Assembly (NCBI RefSeq): GCF_000208745.1
Contig: NC_030852.1
Coordinates: 1,669,919 to 1,733,918 of the forward strand
Direction of reading: 5' to 3'
Source of the DNA: Theobroma cacao
Taxonomy: Eukaryota; Streptophyta; Magnoliopsida; Malvales; Malvaceae
DNA length: 64,000 bases
A program made the position numbers and the translations under genes. Numbering within the stretch: position 1 is the stretch's first letter; each line of letters opens with the position of its first letter. The notes beneath the pieces were generated by a model. That model worked only from the letters and a program-made list of their open reading frames with translations. It was not told where the DNA came from and ran no database searches. Positions 22,864-36,400 of the stretch are shown here, in pieces.

Positions 22864-24993
22864 TATTCATTTTGATTGAATCTCCGAAATAATTTAATTT
22901 AAATTTTGGATTTTTTCATCACTTAATTAAATCAAAAACTCGAGTAAAGTTAACTTTTTTTTTCTGATGTATCATTAACAGGTAAATTTAAAAACTTGGA
23001 GCCTAATTAACATCTAAATACATATAAAATAGTCTTAAAATTAAATCCCTTTTGAGGTTGCCATGAACAGTCTGGATTAGCTTTGAAAACACATTCTTGG
23101 ATTTTTGTTAGGGGGAAATTAACTTAGTCAATTGGACAACTCATTCACATAGAAATTAATTAAATCCTTGAATTTGGAAAAAAAACTATTTAAATGGAAA
23201 TTTTAAGCAATTGAAATTTGTCTTTCCCATCACCCCAAGCTAGCTAGTCCTTACCATATGTAGTAAGTTGACTATGATTTAATAATAATTGAAATGAATC
23301 AAACTCACACGCCTGGAAATATTTTCAACACGCCATGTTGCATGGGGAAAACGGTATAGTTCCTTCACTTAGACTCTATATGCCTTCATTTTTCCACTCT
23401 CTTCTATTATTAAAATAGCAAATTTGTATATATACAAGGTTAATCCTATTAATAATATAACTTTACCTAACTAATAATATCATAATCTAACTAGTTAATT
23501 AATTAACTGAAAATATTGTAGTCTCACTGTACCATTAAATTATGGAATTTATACGATTATTTTAATTTTTTTTAAGTCAATCTTAAAAATGGTTTGATGA
23601 TTCACAGTGATAATTAGTCTAAATATATTAAACTTCAAAGACATTTAATCTTTGTTTTTGATATGTCTTTAATATTTATTTTTCAGAATAATACCTTTTA
23701 AAATATGATTATGTACAACGGTATTTATGGGTCAATCGGATCGAGTTCAATTGACATTTCTTAAATTTTAGATTTAGTTTGAAACCGACACTTTAACTAT
23801 AAAATAATCTCACAAGTCGGTCAGGTTAGACTCAAACTTAAAAAACCCGGTCGAAAACCCCGAACATGTGACCAAGTCTAGTTGAATGTTTACTCCCTAA
23901 AGTTTTATAAATGCCTTATAATTGTGTCAAGAAAAGTGGCTCAAGCCTTTGTTTAAAGTTCAATATATATAGACATTGAGGAGACAAAGATCCATCATGG
24001 TTGTTTTGTGTGCTCACTACTGCTCACACTAACTCCAATGGCAGGTTGAACTAACACCACCATTTCTTCTTCCCTCTCTTTCATATTAGACTTTCACCAT
24101 ATCCTCCCAAAGTGAGCAAAAGGACTATGAATTGCCATTGGTGCAAAATGAGAGGCTCTTGTCGGGACAACCCATGACCATGGATCAAGATGCATGGTTT
24201 TTGATCATCTGGTGAAAATTCTTCCACTTCTAGCCACGTGGCAGGATCTTATGGACTTACAAATCCTTAAAGGTTGACAAGATTTTTTTTAATTAAAAAA
24301 AAGCCAACCCTTTTAATGCAAAAATGTCAAACTGAGTTGTTGGGCACCGCCTACTTCTTGTGATTCAAAAGTCAAACCTCCCACCCAAGACCCAAGTGGG
24401 ATATGTGGAGACTTTTGTACCTGGGTTCTATTTGAGATTAAAAAGTTCTCTATCATATCTGGTAACTCTTCTCATAATCTTACATTTAGTGATGAATTTA
24501 AGATTTTATATAAATGATAATTATACAAAGTCATGAATTAAATCATTGATTCAATTCAAAATAAAAATTAAATATTGAGAGGTGACAATTACCACCACTT
24601 TTGGTTTGTCTCAATTTACATCACATAACGAGCTTACTCTTGAATCTTCAATCTTGATTTTAAACCCTAATAGTAGGCCGAATTAATATTAATATAAAAA
24701 ATTTATTAAACATGTGATATAAAATTATGAAAGAAATATCAAACAGGGACGAAACTTAAAAAAAGGACAAAAGATATTTACTCTAATTTAAAGGTGACGG
24801 TGAGGAGAGCTGGTTATGACATGGGCTTGGATTGGATGAGAAATTTTGTTGTAAATTTTGAGGAAAGGCAAATTTTATTAGGTAAGAGCATATTTTCGGG
24901 GAAAAATGTAAGTCTCGTGTTATTGATATACTTTTACGTGAAAGCTCATGATCTGCATTATAAATATAAAATACAATTATTATCAAATAATTT

Positions 24994-25520
24994 TAACATA
25001 ATGTTCAAATAAATCCTTAAATTATTCAAGACTATTTAAATAAATTTTGATTTTTTATTATGTTCATTCAGACCCATATACTTTTATTTTGAGTCATAAA
25101 AACTTTTATAATTAATGATTGATTAATTATCATTAATTAAAATATCATTTATTATTTTATATTTACATTACAATGACATGACGTTGATGTAAATGTAGAT
25201 GGTAAAAATATCAAATAATTATGTTATTTTGCTAAGTTACTGCATCATGTCATTATCAATTATGATATCTATCAATATATCATATTATCATCAATTATGA
25301 TATATTAATATGTTACTTTAGCATTATACGACATAAACTAACAAATGAAATTTTGACTAAATTAATAACTAATTATAAAAATTTATTTAACTCAAAACAA
25401 AAATAAAATAACTTATTTGGTTCAAAATAAAAATATAAAAAAATTAATTGAAATATCAAAAGTTTAAATGTTTATTTTAATTTTTCTAAATAATTTAGAA
25501 CTTTTTTTAATATTATGTCA
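24994..25520. mobile_element. TIR element (MITE-like), copy I, best preserved
   Basis: The left arm AACATAATGTTCAAATAAA and the right arm, read on the minus strand, GACATAATATTAAAAAAAG continue as imperfect inverted repeats for about 55 bp (both contain CTAAATTATT or TTAAATTATT). The flanks read AATAATTTT on both sides, a possible 9-bp target-site duplication, which would fit a Mutator-like origin. There is no coding frame. The interior is shared with copies at 10409 and 15787. Confidence 0.65.
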
Positions 25521-26153
25521 ATAATTTTTAACATGCATTTTATGAAAAAAATAAATATAAATAAATCGAACGAACAAACTAATAATCCAAAGTTTTCATG
25601 GCTTCGAGCTGAAGCCCATCTGACAAAGTCAAATTCTGGCCTTTAATACTTGTCCAAGCCTGCCTGTGCACGGGCCAATGCTGCAGCCTTGATGGCCAGC
25701 ATGGCCCATAGTGATTTTCACCTCTACCACAGTTCGTACTTATCTGCATTATTCTAAATTTGTTTGGTATACAGTGACGAATTTATGATTTTATATTAAT
25801 TATTTTTTAAATAAAATTAAATTGTAATATAAAAAATAAAAAATTGAGGGATGGTGGTGGTCACCATCTTCCATTCACCTCTAATTATATATATATATAT
25901 ATATATTGATATATAGTCAATTAAATATTTAATTTAGGATTAAAATTTTTGAATTTTTGTCAATTTAAGATTAAACGTTTCAATTGACATAATACCAAAT
26001 GTTTTGAGTTTTTTACGGTTAAGTGCCAAAGTGAAAGGTGTCTAGTGCGTGTAAAACATGAACATGACGTGGATACTAACTTAAAAATATAAGATAAGAA
26101 GTAGTCATTTGTTTATAAAATATTGTCTGTCAAATCAAAACAGTTCAAATTAT

Positions 26154-26350
26154 AACGTGATGTATAACAATTTTTTCATCATGACGTATAACAATTAAAT
26201 TTTTTAACATGATGTGTAACAACTAAATTTTCAATATAATATATAATAACTATATTTTTAAACATGACATGTAACACTTACATTTTTCAACATAACACAT
26301 AATAACAAATTTTTTAACATAACGTGTAATAATTATATTTTCAACGTGAA
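26154..26350. repeat. Degenerate minisatellite, about 27-bp unit x 7
   Basis: Successive units follow the pattern AACATGACGTGTAACAAYTAAATTTTTC, for example ATGACGTATAACAATTAAAT, ATGATGTGTAACAACTAAAT, ATGACATGTAACACTTACAT and ATAACGTGTAATAATTATAT. Unit length is 27-28 bp, with about seven copies, each diverged. The array lies about 1.1 kb upstream of TAF2. Confidence 0.7.
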
Positions 26351-27420
26351 TTTTTTTGTTGCGTGTAATAAATATTTCATTCACCTGTCATCTTAGTTCT
26401 TAATTATAAGGAATAAAAAATATTTGACTCTTAATTATTATAATTGAAATTTTTTATCTTTAGTTAAAAAAGTGTTCAAACATTTTAACTTCAATTTAAC
26501 ATTTAGCTTATATAGTCAAATGTTGATTAAATATTTAATAAATTTTTGTTTGTTTAGTATAACTGTAGCATTTCATATGAAAGCTATGAAACCTCTCGTC
26601 TTTCTTTTCCTATTATTAAAAATTGTAATAAATATATATGTAAAGTAAGGTTTCTACGTCACAAATACAATATTAAATGTATATCTATGTATATTTATGT
26701 GAAGTTAACTTATACACACACTTAAAATGAATATTAAATGTTGAGTACATAAAAGATAATTATTTAATATATTAGTGAAAAAGAATTTTAAAACAAATAA
26801 ATGCTGAAAACTAATTATGAGCAAATAAACTAAAACTATATACAAACAATTAAATATTAAAATCCGACGTTGTTTTAAATTTTTTATGTTAATTTTGAAA
26901 TGTGATTTAGAATAAAATTATTTTATAAATAACTTATTAAAGTTGTTTTTTACATACATAAATGGTATGAAGAGAAAAAGTTGTAAGAAGTGAACTATTT
27001 CATTATTGTCAAATTTATTTACCAGCATACCATAAACATCATGATATTTAAAGAAAAAAGTTTCATTATTAATCTTTTTTAAAAAATATTTTATATATTA
27101 CAAAAAGTTTCAAGATATTACATCAAACATTTAAAAAAAATAATAAAATATTTTAATTTTATAGCCAATAATTAGCTAAATTAATTTTTTGACAAAAAAA
27201 TTGCCTATAATCACTCAACAAAAAGAAAAAAAATAATTATTACATCATCTTCCTGAAAGTTAAAAAATCCACGACAACAAGTTGCACATGCCAAGTCAAA
27301 CCCAGACTCCCATCAACCCTCCGATTTCCATATTGCCACGTGTAAGGTGCTGATCGAACCCATACCAAAGCTAGGGCACATCATCGTCAGCTAGCCCACA
27401 AAAAAGCTCGTGAGCTTCTT

Positions 27421-27428
27421 TATAAATA
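27421..27428 (+). promoter_or_regulatory. TATA box of TAF2
   Basis: TATAAATA lies 68-75 bp upstream of the ATG, in a short C-rich promoter. A CACGTG G-box at 27337-27342 and a perfect inverted repeat AAGCTC-GT-GAGCTT at 27404-27417 lie just upstream. Confidence 0.6.
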
Positions 27429-27495
27429 AACCCTTCCCCCATTCACTCTCCAACAGAAAAACTGAGTGCAAAAAACGAACGGGGTGCCACCAGCC

Positions 27496-30400
27496 ATGGC
27501 CAAGCCTCGCAAGCCCAAGCCCGACGCGGAAGACTCCAAGCCAGCTAACTCCGGTGCCGTCGTCCGCCACCAGAAGCTCTGTCTCTCCATTGACACGAAC
27601 CTCCGTCGCATCTACGGGTAATTCTAATTTCATTTCACTTTTGCCTCTCTCTACATTTCATTAAAGAAATGTGTAAATTGGTGTGTTGTGTTGAGACGGT
27701 GTCGTTTTGGTTTGTTTTCAGTTACACTGAACTGGAAATTGAGGTACCTGATATCGGAATCGTTGGATTACATGCGGAGAATTTAGGGATTGAGAGTGTG
27801 CTTGTAGAAGGTGAACCCACGGAGTTTGAGTATTACCCGCATAATCAGGCCGCTGATAGTGAAAAGCCGTGGGCCTCCGCCGCATCTTCTCTGAGTTCAG
27901 CTGCGGATGCTGCTGCCGCTGCTTACGTTACGGCACTGGAGATGGAACTGATGCCTAATTTTCTCATCAATTGTTGCAATAAGATGCACATTGAGCAAAT
28001 CAATACGGAAAATAACGGAGTCCAATCTTCTGCTGAAGTCAAGCAGGTTATAGTGGCTGTTTTTTAGTGAATATATATTTTTAATTTACTTTGTTTTTAT
28101 ATTTTGAGTTGCATTATTGCGTGTAAATGGTAAGGGAATTTAACGTTTTAATCAATGTGCTAGGGTTTGCTTGGTTCAGTTTTTGGTTTCCATTTCTCAA
28201 AATATGTAAACAAGAACAACTAAAATGAGAAGAAAAACAAAATAAGGTTTCTTTTGGTAGTTGCTTTTACTACTTGCATTCTAAAAGTAGTTATAAAGCA
28301 AAAAAAAAAAAATGGTAAAAGTTGATAAATGACTAAATTTTAGCATCGATTTTAATATATTTGTTGTGTGTGAATATATATAAAATTTTTAGTTATTCAA
28401 ATATATTTTTGGCCTTTTTTATTGTGATGCGTGTTGCATTTTGTGCAAGTAGCAAAAGTAACAATTAAATGATGTTTAAAAATACTGTTTTTCTGCAAAG
28501 CAAATAAATGAGGGGAGTTATTTGGGTGATTGTCTTTGTGTACTGAGTTTGATGTGATGAGGTTTACGGGTATTCCGGTTTCTCATGTAGGTTGGTATTG
28601 GGTGCAGAATGTGAAATCAGTTCGTGTTAACTATTGGGTAGAAAAAATGGAGACAGGGATTCATTTTGAGGATAATGTGATACATACTGATAATCAGATA
28701 CGACGTGCTCGGTGCTGGTTTCCTTGTATTGATGATAATAATCAACGGTGCTGGTAGGGATTGTATTCTGCCCCTTCTTATAGTAATTTGGCTATTTTTG
28801 GCATTTTACAGTCTTTATGTATTATTTGTTCAGTTACGATCTGGAGTTCACAGTTGCCCACAATCTTGTGGCTGTCAGCAATGGGAGCTTATTATATCAG
28901 GTGAGATAAATGTGACGGAAAACTATCTAGTGACATTGCTAAAAATTGTAGGACAGGCATAATGTTCTGTTTTGCAACTTCTCTGCCAAAGTTCCATGGA
29001 AGCATTAGAAAAAGCGCATTTTGAGTCAATAAGGGTGGAGGCCAAAACTTTTTGGATGAGTGGTCGTGAACAATTAACCTGACACTTGATGTAGGAGACC
29101 TCTTAAAGTAATAAAGATCAACATTTCCTAAGTATAATTCTGAAAAAGCATATAAAATTGAAAATTTTAGAGACACAAAGTATGAAAGAGAAGCAAGGTT
29201 AAATAAAAACTCTGTGTCAGTTCAAATTAGACCCAATATAATAGGAAACAACACACTTAGATTGCATCTGGCTCATAGGATTATGGGTAATATCAATTGA
29301 GATGAAATTGGTAAGCAAATATTCTTTATTTTATCTTATTTTAGTGCATGCATAATAAAAATGCTTTTATCTTTCATTCTTTTGACATAATCTTAAATGT
29401 TTAGGATTATCTAATCCATTACTCTTCATAGGCTTATGTAATACTGTCCATGTAGGACAACGAATCCAACTAGCTTTCAAATTTTTCTAGTAAAGGACTA
29501 AAGATGACAACAAATGTAAAATGGAATAAGAGGTTAGTTTATCCAATCCTAACCTATGCACCAAATGAACATCCTAGTCATAAATGTTTTGGGGTAATCT
29601 AGATTTTCGTTAGTATAAATGATAAAACTTATATTCCTTGTGGTCTAATAATGATCAAACCAAACAAATTCTTTGAGTAGACCCAAGTCCAGTTCTAGGT
29701 TGGTGCATAATTTGCGGGGATAGCTCAGTTGGGAGAGCATCAGACTGAAGATCTGAAGGCCGCGTGTTCAATCCACGCTCACCGCACGCATCCTTGGGAT
29801 TGAGGCTTGGAGTTGACTTATTACTTGGGAGGTTGGTCAAATTATACTTGGTGAAGGTGGAATATCCCATTTTTAGTGGAGGACATACGACTTTGATTTA
29901 ATACTTTTGCTACAATTCAACAGAATTTGCGGACCATATCACTAGTACTATCTAGGTTAGGCACTCTTTTCTCTTTGCAAATATGCCAAGGTTATTTTTG
30001 AGCCTTTAGAAAACTTCGCAATCAGTACCAGCTAAACGAAGCTGGAGGGTCAAATTAATAGCTATAATTGAATTATCATAACTCTAAAAGATATAATTAC
30101 TAAAATTAATTCCTGAACAGTTCAGTGTTGGTAAAATTTATTTAAAATTGGGTTGGTTCTATTCGGTGACTTCATATTGCCAGAATTGGGGAACTGTTTT
30201 ATGTTGCCCCTTTTAGCTCAAAAAGAACGCCATTGTTGCTTGTTGATCAAAATGTAATGCGCTGAAATGCACCATTGTTAATCAATACAAGGAGAAAAGG
30301 CTAACTTTATTGTGGTGACTTTAGTGTACGCAACAAAAGCATGTTTTCTGTTGGGGGTATCAAGGGGGCTTAAGTATTTTGGCTTTTGTTATAATGTTTT

Positions 30401-33400
30401 TGGAGCATCAATTGCAGGTTAGATTATGTTGTCTGGGCAAAGAGCTCAAAGAATTCAACATATCCATTTAGATAATTAAAAAAAGGTAATTAAGGCCAGT
30501 GCCATGCTAAAAGCAATACATAATCTGAAGTTTAATATGTGAGTACTTATTTTGTGAAGCTCACTTCAGGGTTTCTGTTTGTGGTGAGAATTTTTTCTGA
30601 GTTAGGTGTTGGAGCTGAAAAGGCCTATAGGTAAGGGTGGTAAATTTAAGAAGAAATGGAGCCAAAATAAGTGTAGCCTGAATGTTGTTATGCAACTGCA
30701 GAAGTATGACTTAATTATACAGAGGATTAGCAGTATATTAATAGAGTGTACGCCAGGCCCTGTATTTAGCATCTAGCTTACTTTCTTAACAGTAGTCTTC
30801 ATTCTTATTTCAAACAGTAGTTTCCTTAAGTATGTAGATACCCTGTACTGTCTGACTACTCAAAAGAGCTTAATTATTCCTAAACTCTTGAGTTTTATGC
30901 CTTTATCTGGTGTTGCACAAGTAGAGCTGAAAAACCTGTTGAACATTTCAGTGGTTATGTTATAATCTAAGATTTTTGAGTTTCATGACTAAGGATGGTT
31001 ATAGCATCTTTTTCTTCACAATGGTACTTGTTTTCTTAACCATAGTGTTGTACCATTCAACCAATATTTGCCGAACTTGATGGGCCTAGTGTTCTTCCAT
31101 CCCTCTCTTTGATAATAGTAATTATTTGTCACCTACAGATGAGGCTTCTGATATTTAAGTTGTTCTTTTTTTTAGGTCTTGAGCAAAGATGACCCTCCTC
31201 GCAAGACATATGTCTACAGATTAGATGTTCCTGTCGCTGCTCAGTGGATATCTTTGGCAGTTGGACCATTTGAAATCCTCCCTGATCAGCATAATGGTCT
31301 CATTTCGCACATGTGTTTACCACCTAACTTGCCAAAGCTACGTAACACAGTGGAGTTTTTCCATAGTGCATTCAGGTTTTCATATTGGTTACACTGACTT
31401 AATTATTAAAATCTTCTCTTTCATTTCATGATTGGGATATTTGCATTCAAATTTTCAATTTACACTGTTCATGTGGTTGTTTTACATTATACTTTCTACA
31501 GTGATTATGAGCAGTATCTTGATGCAAAGTTTCCATTTGGGTCATACAAGCAAGTTTTTTTAGCTCCTGAGATGGCAATATCCTCGTCAACTTTTGGGGC
31601 CTCCTTGAGCATCCTTAGTTCTCAAGTTTTATTTGATGAGAAAGTTATAGATCAGGTTTGTTTGCTGCTTGAACTCATATTGCTGATGGCTCATTTATTC
31701 ATAGATATGGAGCCTTGCTTGCATATTACATAGGGAGACAGTTTAAGATTCAAAATATATTACACAGTATTACATTAAGCCAACAAAATGGTAGTCTAAT
31801 CTAAACTCCATATAAATTGTTTGTTCTATGGTGAGCATAAGTTGCATGGTTACACTATTAAATGTGATACAATATCTATCATGAACTTTTGGCTATTCGT
31901 GTTAATTAAGAACCTTCCAGTCCAGTGCATAAGTTTTCATATGTTCTTTACTATGGTTTAGCAAATTGTTAAATATCTATTTCAGTTTTCTCAATTTTCA
32001 GGGTTGATGATTTTACTCTTCTTCCTGCTGTTATTTGTCCTTGCAAATGCCAGTCATTTCTCTCTCTTCTCTGCCTCCCTTTTTGGATTGGTCTCTGAAG
32101 AGTAACCAGTTTACCTCTTGAATGTGGTATTTATGCATCATTTTTCTAGATGGGGATGGCAATCTTGCACAATAAACACCATTTGTATGCTTGTCCGTAG
32201 GATTGCATGCGTTCATTTGCTTCCAATTTTAGTGATGTTGCCAATGAAATTTAAAAAACAAGAATGAAAGTAGCCAACCACCATGCTTCACTGAGAAAAG
32301 TAAGTTGTACGGCTGTGAATTGTTAGTTGCCTATGGTTTTAAGTTTTTTCACTCATAATTATTGGTTAAAATCAAACTAGAACCTTTGAAGAAGGGTGCC
32401 TTATTTTTTAAAATTAAATTACATGACACAATGTGGTCAGCCTTCTTCAATTTGAAAATTAGGCAAACTCATGCAGGAGAGAATACTGACTTTCTTTATG
32501 CTTCACTTTTCTTCCATTTGAGGACTTGAAATAAAACTTAGGTGTCATTTGGCATTGCTTTTATGTTCTATTCTTTGTTTTCACTTCAATTTTTTAGAGA
32601 CCAGCAACAAAAAATATGTTTGGTAACATGCTTCTGTTTCCTAGAAAATGAAAACAAGACCAAAATTTCTAAAATTGTTGGAAGTAAGAATTTCTTGTTT
32701 CTATTGTTTTTGAAAACATTGTTTTTGGTTCTTGTTTCTATGAATTGAAAAAAAATGAATAAATAAAAAAAAATCCCTTGTACAAGTTTACAAAAGCCAT
32801 GCAGTGCCTACGTAATTGACAGTCTCATTAATCTTAATCCTACTGCAGTGTTTTCTCAAAATGAAATTATCACTTGTGAGGGCTCACATTTGAGCAAATC
32901 AAATTCATAATAATTCAATTAATATTTTATTTGATTAAATGTATAACAAGTCCTTGTACTTATATGCTTCCTTGGGACTTTTTAGTTGTATAACTGTCTC
33001 TCAGATTTAAGGTAATTAATGAGTTAGACACTTTGTGACTACTACACCTGATTCCAAGCAACATGGATAAGCTTTCAAATGGGCCATACTTAAGTCTTCT
33101 TGAGAGATTCCTGTCATTTTGAAGAATTATCAAATGCATGGAAACACTTCCTAATTGAATATACACTTATGGAAGAGGCAAGAGAATGATTAATCTAGCA
33201 TATCAGTAAAAATATTTTGTATGGTGATTTGATGGGTCTTATTGGACTCTTCACTAGGGCTTATATGTCAGGAGTATGTTGTCAATTGCCATAATGTGAT
33301 ATAATGTGAAAAACTACCAGTGCAAGGTTTCTAAGAACTGACATTGATCGATGCAGCAGTGTTTGAAATTACATATGCTGGTTAAGTGGCAAATATTTGG

Positions 33401-36400
33401 TCTTCGTGACAAAACATGGCTATTGGTCCTTAGGTTTGGGTGCGGCCTTATAATCATATTAAGCTCTCAACTTATCAGCGATAAGTTTTATTTGGATGTT
33501 TTAAAATGGTATTAAAAGCTTAGTTTCATTTTTGTCATCCTTGTAATAGGTTTGTTTGGCTTAGTTGTTTTATTGGCCTACAGTTAATGGCGAGGGTTAA
33601 GTGATGCTATTTTATTGGTTTTGGGTTTGTTATGACTTAAATTCATGCAAATTTTTCCCACCTAATGAATTGGCTTTAGTTTAGATGTTTGACAATTCAT
33701 AGGGACTGAAATGCGCGATGTCTTGTTTCTAATGCTGTGTTTTCTTAAAATTTTGGTTGTTTCTGCTTTTTTGTGGGTGCTTTATGTTTGTTGTCTTTAC
33801 AGGTTAGTTGAACTTCTGTATATGTGCATGAACTGCAATGCATGCCATTCTTCATTATTATATCTTTGATAACATAACCATTTCTGAAGCTTTTGTTGTC
33901 CTTTGTGCTGTTGTTGACAAGTATGTTTTTGACTTAACAGACAATAGACACTTGCATCAAACTTGCTTTTGCATGCATGCCATTCTTCATTATTATATCT
34001 TTGATAACATAACCATTTCTGAAGCTTTTGTTGTCCTTTGTGCTGTTGTTGACAAGTATGTTTTTGACTTAACAGACAATAGACACTTGCATCAAACTTG
34101 CTTTTGCCCTTGCAAGACAGTGGTTTGGGGTATATATTACTCCAGAGGCACCAACTGATGGTATGTTGATGGATAATGGCTTCTTGTATTGCTTGATTGA
34201 TATTTTATCCAAATGATACTAATTTATTTTGATAAACTTTAGCAGAAAATATATCTGTTGCTTTTCAAAAAAAAAAAAAGAAGATATCTGTTAGTGCTCA
34301 TATGGCTGCTTAAATTTTTATTGTCAGAGTGGCTGCTGGATGGTCTTGCTGGTTTTTTGACAGATTTGTTTATCAAGAAATTTTTGGGAAATAATGAGGC
34401 ACAATATCGAAGATACAAGGTTTGTTTTCTATGGAGGCATGTACATATAATATATATATAAATATCTATATATATATATATATGTATATATGTATATTTA
34501 CTATGTCCATCTTAATCAAGGGAGAAGCACAAAAAAGATTGCTATCTTTTCTGATTTTTGTTTCTTCATTTTTGTTAAGAAGTATCTTTGGTGATTACTG
34601 GAAAATTTCTTATCTTATTGAGGGACTTTATGAGATTTGATAAATTAGCATGGTTTTGATGAATAACGATTACAATGGGGTTTTGGATCAAAATATATGA
34701 GGTTCTGGATGATCTATATAAATACAAGTCTTCTGTACCAAAGATTGCAAGTGCCAAATATTCATGGTTTTCTGGATTTATGTGCCTCTAGTAGCTCATC
34801 GAATTTCAGTTTTGCTGATTAAGGTGCCTAAGAGGTACCAATTCTGATATCTGCATTCAGAATCTTGGTGGTTGAGGAGAGGGGTGCAGCCCCAGCCTGC
34901 TCCACCTGGTTCTGTCAATGATTCTTCTGTTGCTTGGTGTGTGTTTGTGTATCTTCTACAGCCAAAAATAGCATTAGTAGTTGTCGCTGTTGTCGTATAG
35001 AGAATAGGGTCGTGATTTTTGTTCCAAATGGTACTGGAGGCTGATATTTAAAAGCTCTCTAAAATTTAGCATTGCTATATCAATTTCTTACTATGGATGG
35101 AAAGTGGCCGTGCGGTAGTGCTATGAAATGATTCTAACTATGTTTTTTAGTTTTGTTCAAATGTAGTTTCTCCTCCTCTCCTTGGGAGATAAGCATGCAG
35201 ACATGTAAATTGCTAATTTTTCACGATTTCAGATGCAAAATAATGCAATTTTGTTAATGTATATATAGGCAAATTGTGCTGTTTGCAAAGCTGATGATAG
35301 TGGTGCAACAGCTTTGAGTTCCTCTTTTGCTTGCAAGGATTTGTATGGAACCCATTCCATTGGCTTGAATGGAAAAATACGATCATGGAAGTCTGTAAGT
35401 CACTAATTATTAATTTTATTTTAAAGATGTTTTGCTTACTCCCTAAATTGTTTACTACATTGACTGGAATGATGCAATAAACCTTGAATTAAAGGAGTCT
35501 GGTTTAGAACATAAAGGTGAAAATAGTTTTGCCTTCATCTAGTATTACTTTTTACTTCTCTGAAAGTGCTAAAAAGTAATGTAAAGAGTAAAAGGTATAA
35601 ATCGAGAATAAAGGCAAATCATATTTGTTTAAAATAAGTGAATCGATAAAATGTAATACACATTCAAAAATAATTATTTCATATGAAAGTAGAATCATGC
35701 ATTATGATATTCGTAAAAGTTAGACCTTTAATAATATTAAGCAAAAGTGGCAAAAATAACAATTAAATGTGTTTCAAGTGGGAGATAGAGATGACCAACG
35801 GATCACAAAATTGTTGTCTTAACAATCAAATGTGTTTTAAGTGGGAGTTAGAGACAACCAAGGGAACACAAAATTGGTTTTGTAACAATCAAATGATTTC
35901 AAGTGGGAGTCAGAGACGACCAAGGGAACTCAAAATTGTTGTCTTTTGTTACTTCCTTTGTCTCATTATGTTTGTCCTTGTTTGACTTTTTTGATCATAG
36001 GAGCTCAACTTTGACCATTATCTTTTAAAACATCATATTTGAATTAAAATTTCAAAAACAATGGTTTGAAAAGTTTGAAGTTCAAAGTGCAACGATTATT
36101 TTTAAAATTTTGATAACTTCATGATTTTGTTAATAACAATGATCAAAATTTAGTTTGTTTGACCAAAAAAGTTAATAATGGACCAACATAGTGGGATGGA
36201 GGGGTTATGTCTTTTGGATTTTTTGTTGATTAATTTTTTTTCTCTTGAAGGTGGCAATCCTTCAGGTGTTGGAAAAGCAAATGGGACCTGACTTCTTTAA
36301 AAAGGTGACAGCCTATCATCTTGACTTTTGTATTTGTCCTATTTGGAGGATTTTGGGGGGGTGGGCGTGGTGGTGGAGGGTGGTTAACACCAATCCCTCT

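Larger units (their letters stand above)
21804..27420. other. Gene-poor spacer between CLE and TAF2
   Basis: Apart from the repeats listed separately I see no gene. Two related stretches, AGTGATGAATTTAAGATTTTATA near 24490 and AGTGACGAATTTATGATTTTATA near 25773, each followed by a GAGRGRTG.. block, look like copies of another decayed repeat. 25600-25740 is GC-richer (GGCCTTTAATACTTGTCC, GATGGCCAGCATGGCCC) with no frame; it may be a transposon remnant. A CACGTG occurs at about 24235 and another at 27337-27342, the latter in the TAF2 promoter. Confidence 0.5.

Noticed and set aside
24001..24141. Inverted repeat CCAATGGCA/TGCCATTGG as a miRNA precursor
   Set aside because: Only a 9-bp arm with a loop of about 90 nt, and no extended pairing. 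No known miRNA family sequence was spotted in the window by eye.
33838..34158. 106-codon frame spanning the 135-bp duplication
   Set aside because: It is open only because 135 is divisible by three and repeats the same residues twice; it is out of frame with TAF2 exon 7.
35767..35948. CRISPR-like array
   Set aside because: The repeats are contiguous 63-bp units without unique spacers, and the genome is eukaryotic.
35767..35985. 72-codon frame in TAF2 intron 9
   Set aside because: It is a 63-bp tandem repeat read in frame, running into a MITE; no independent coding evidence.
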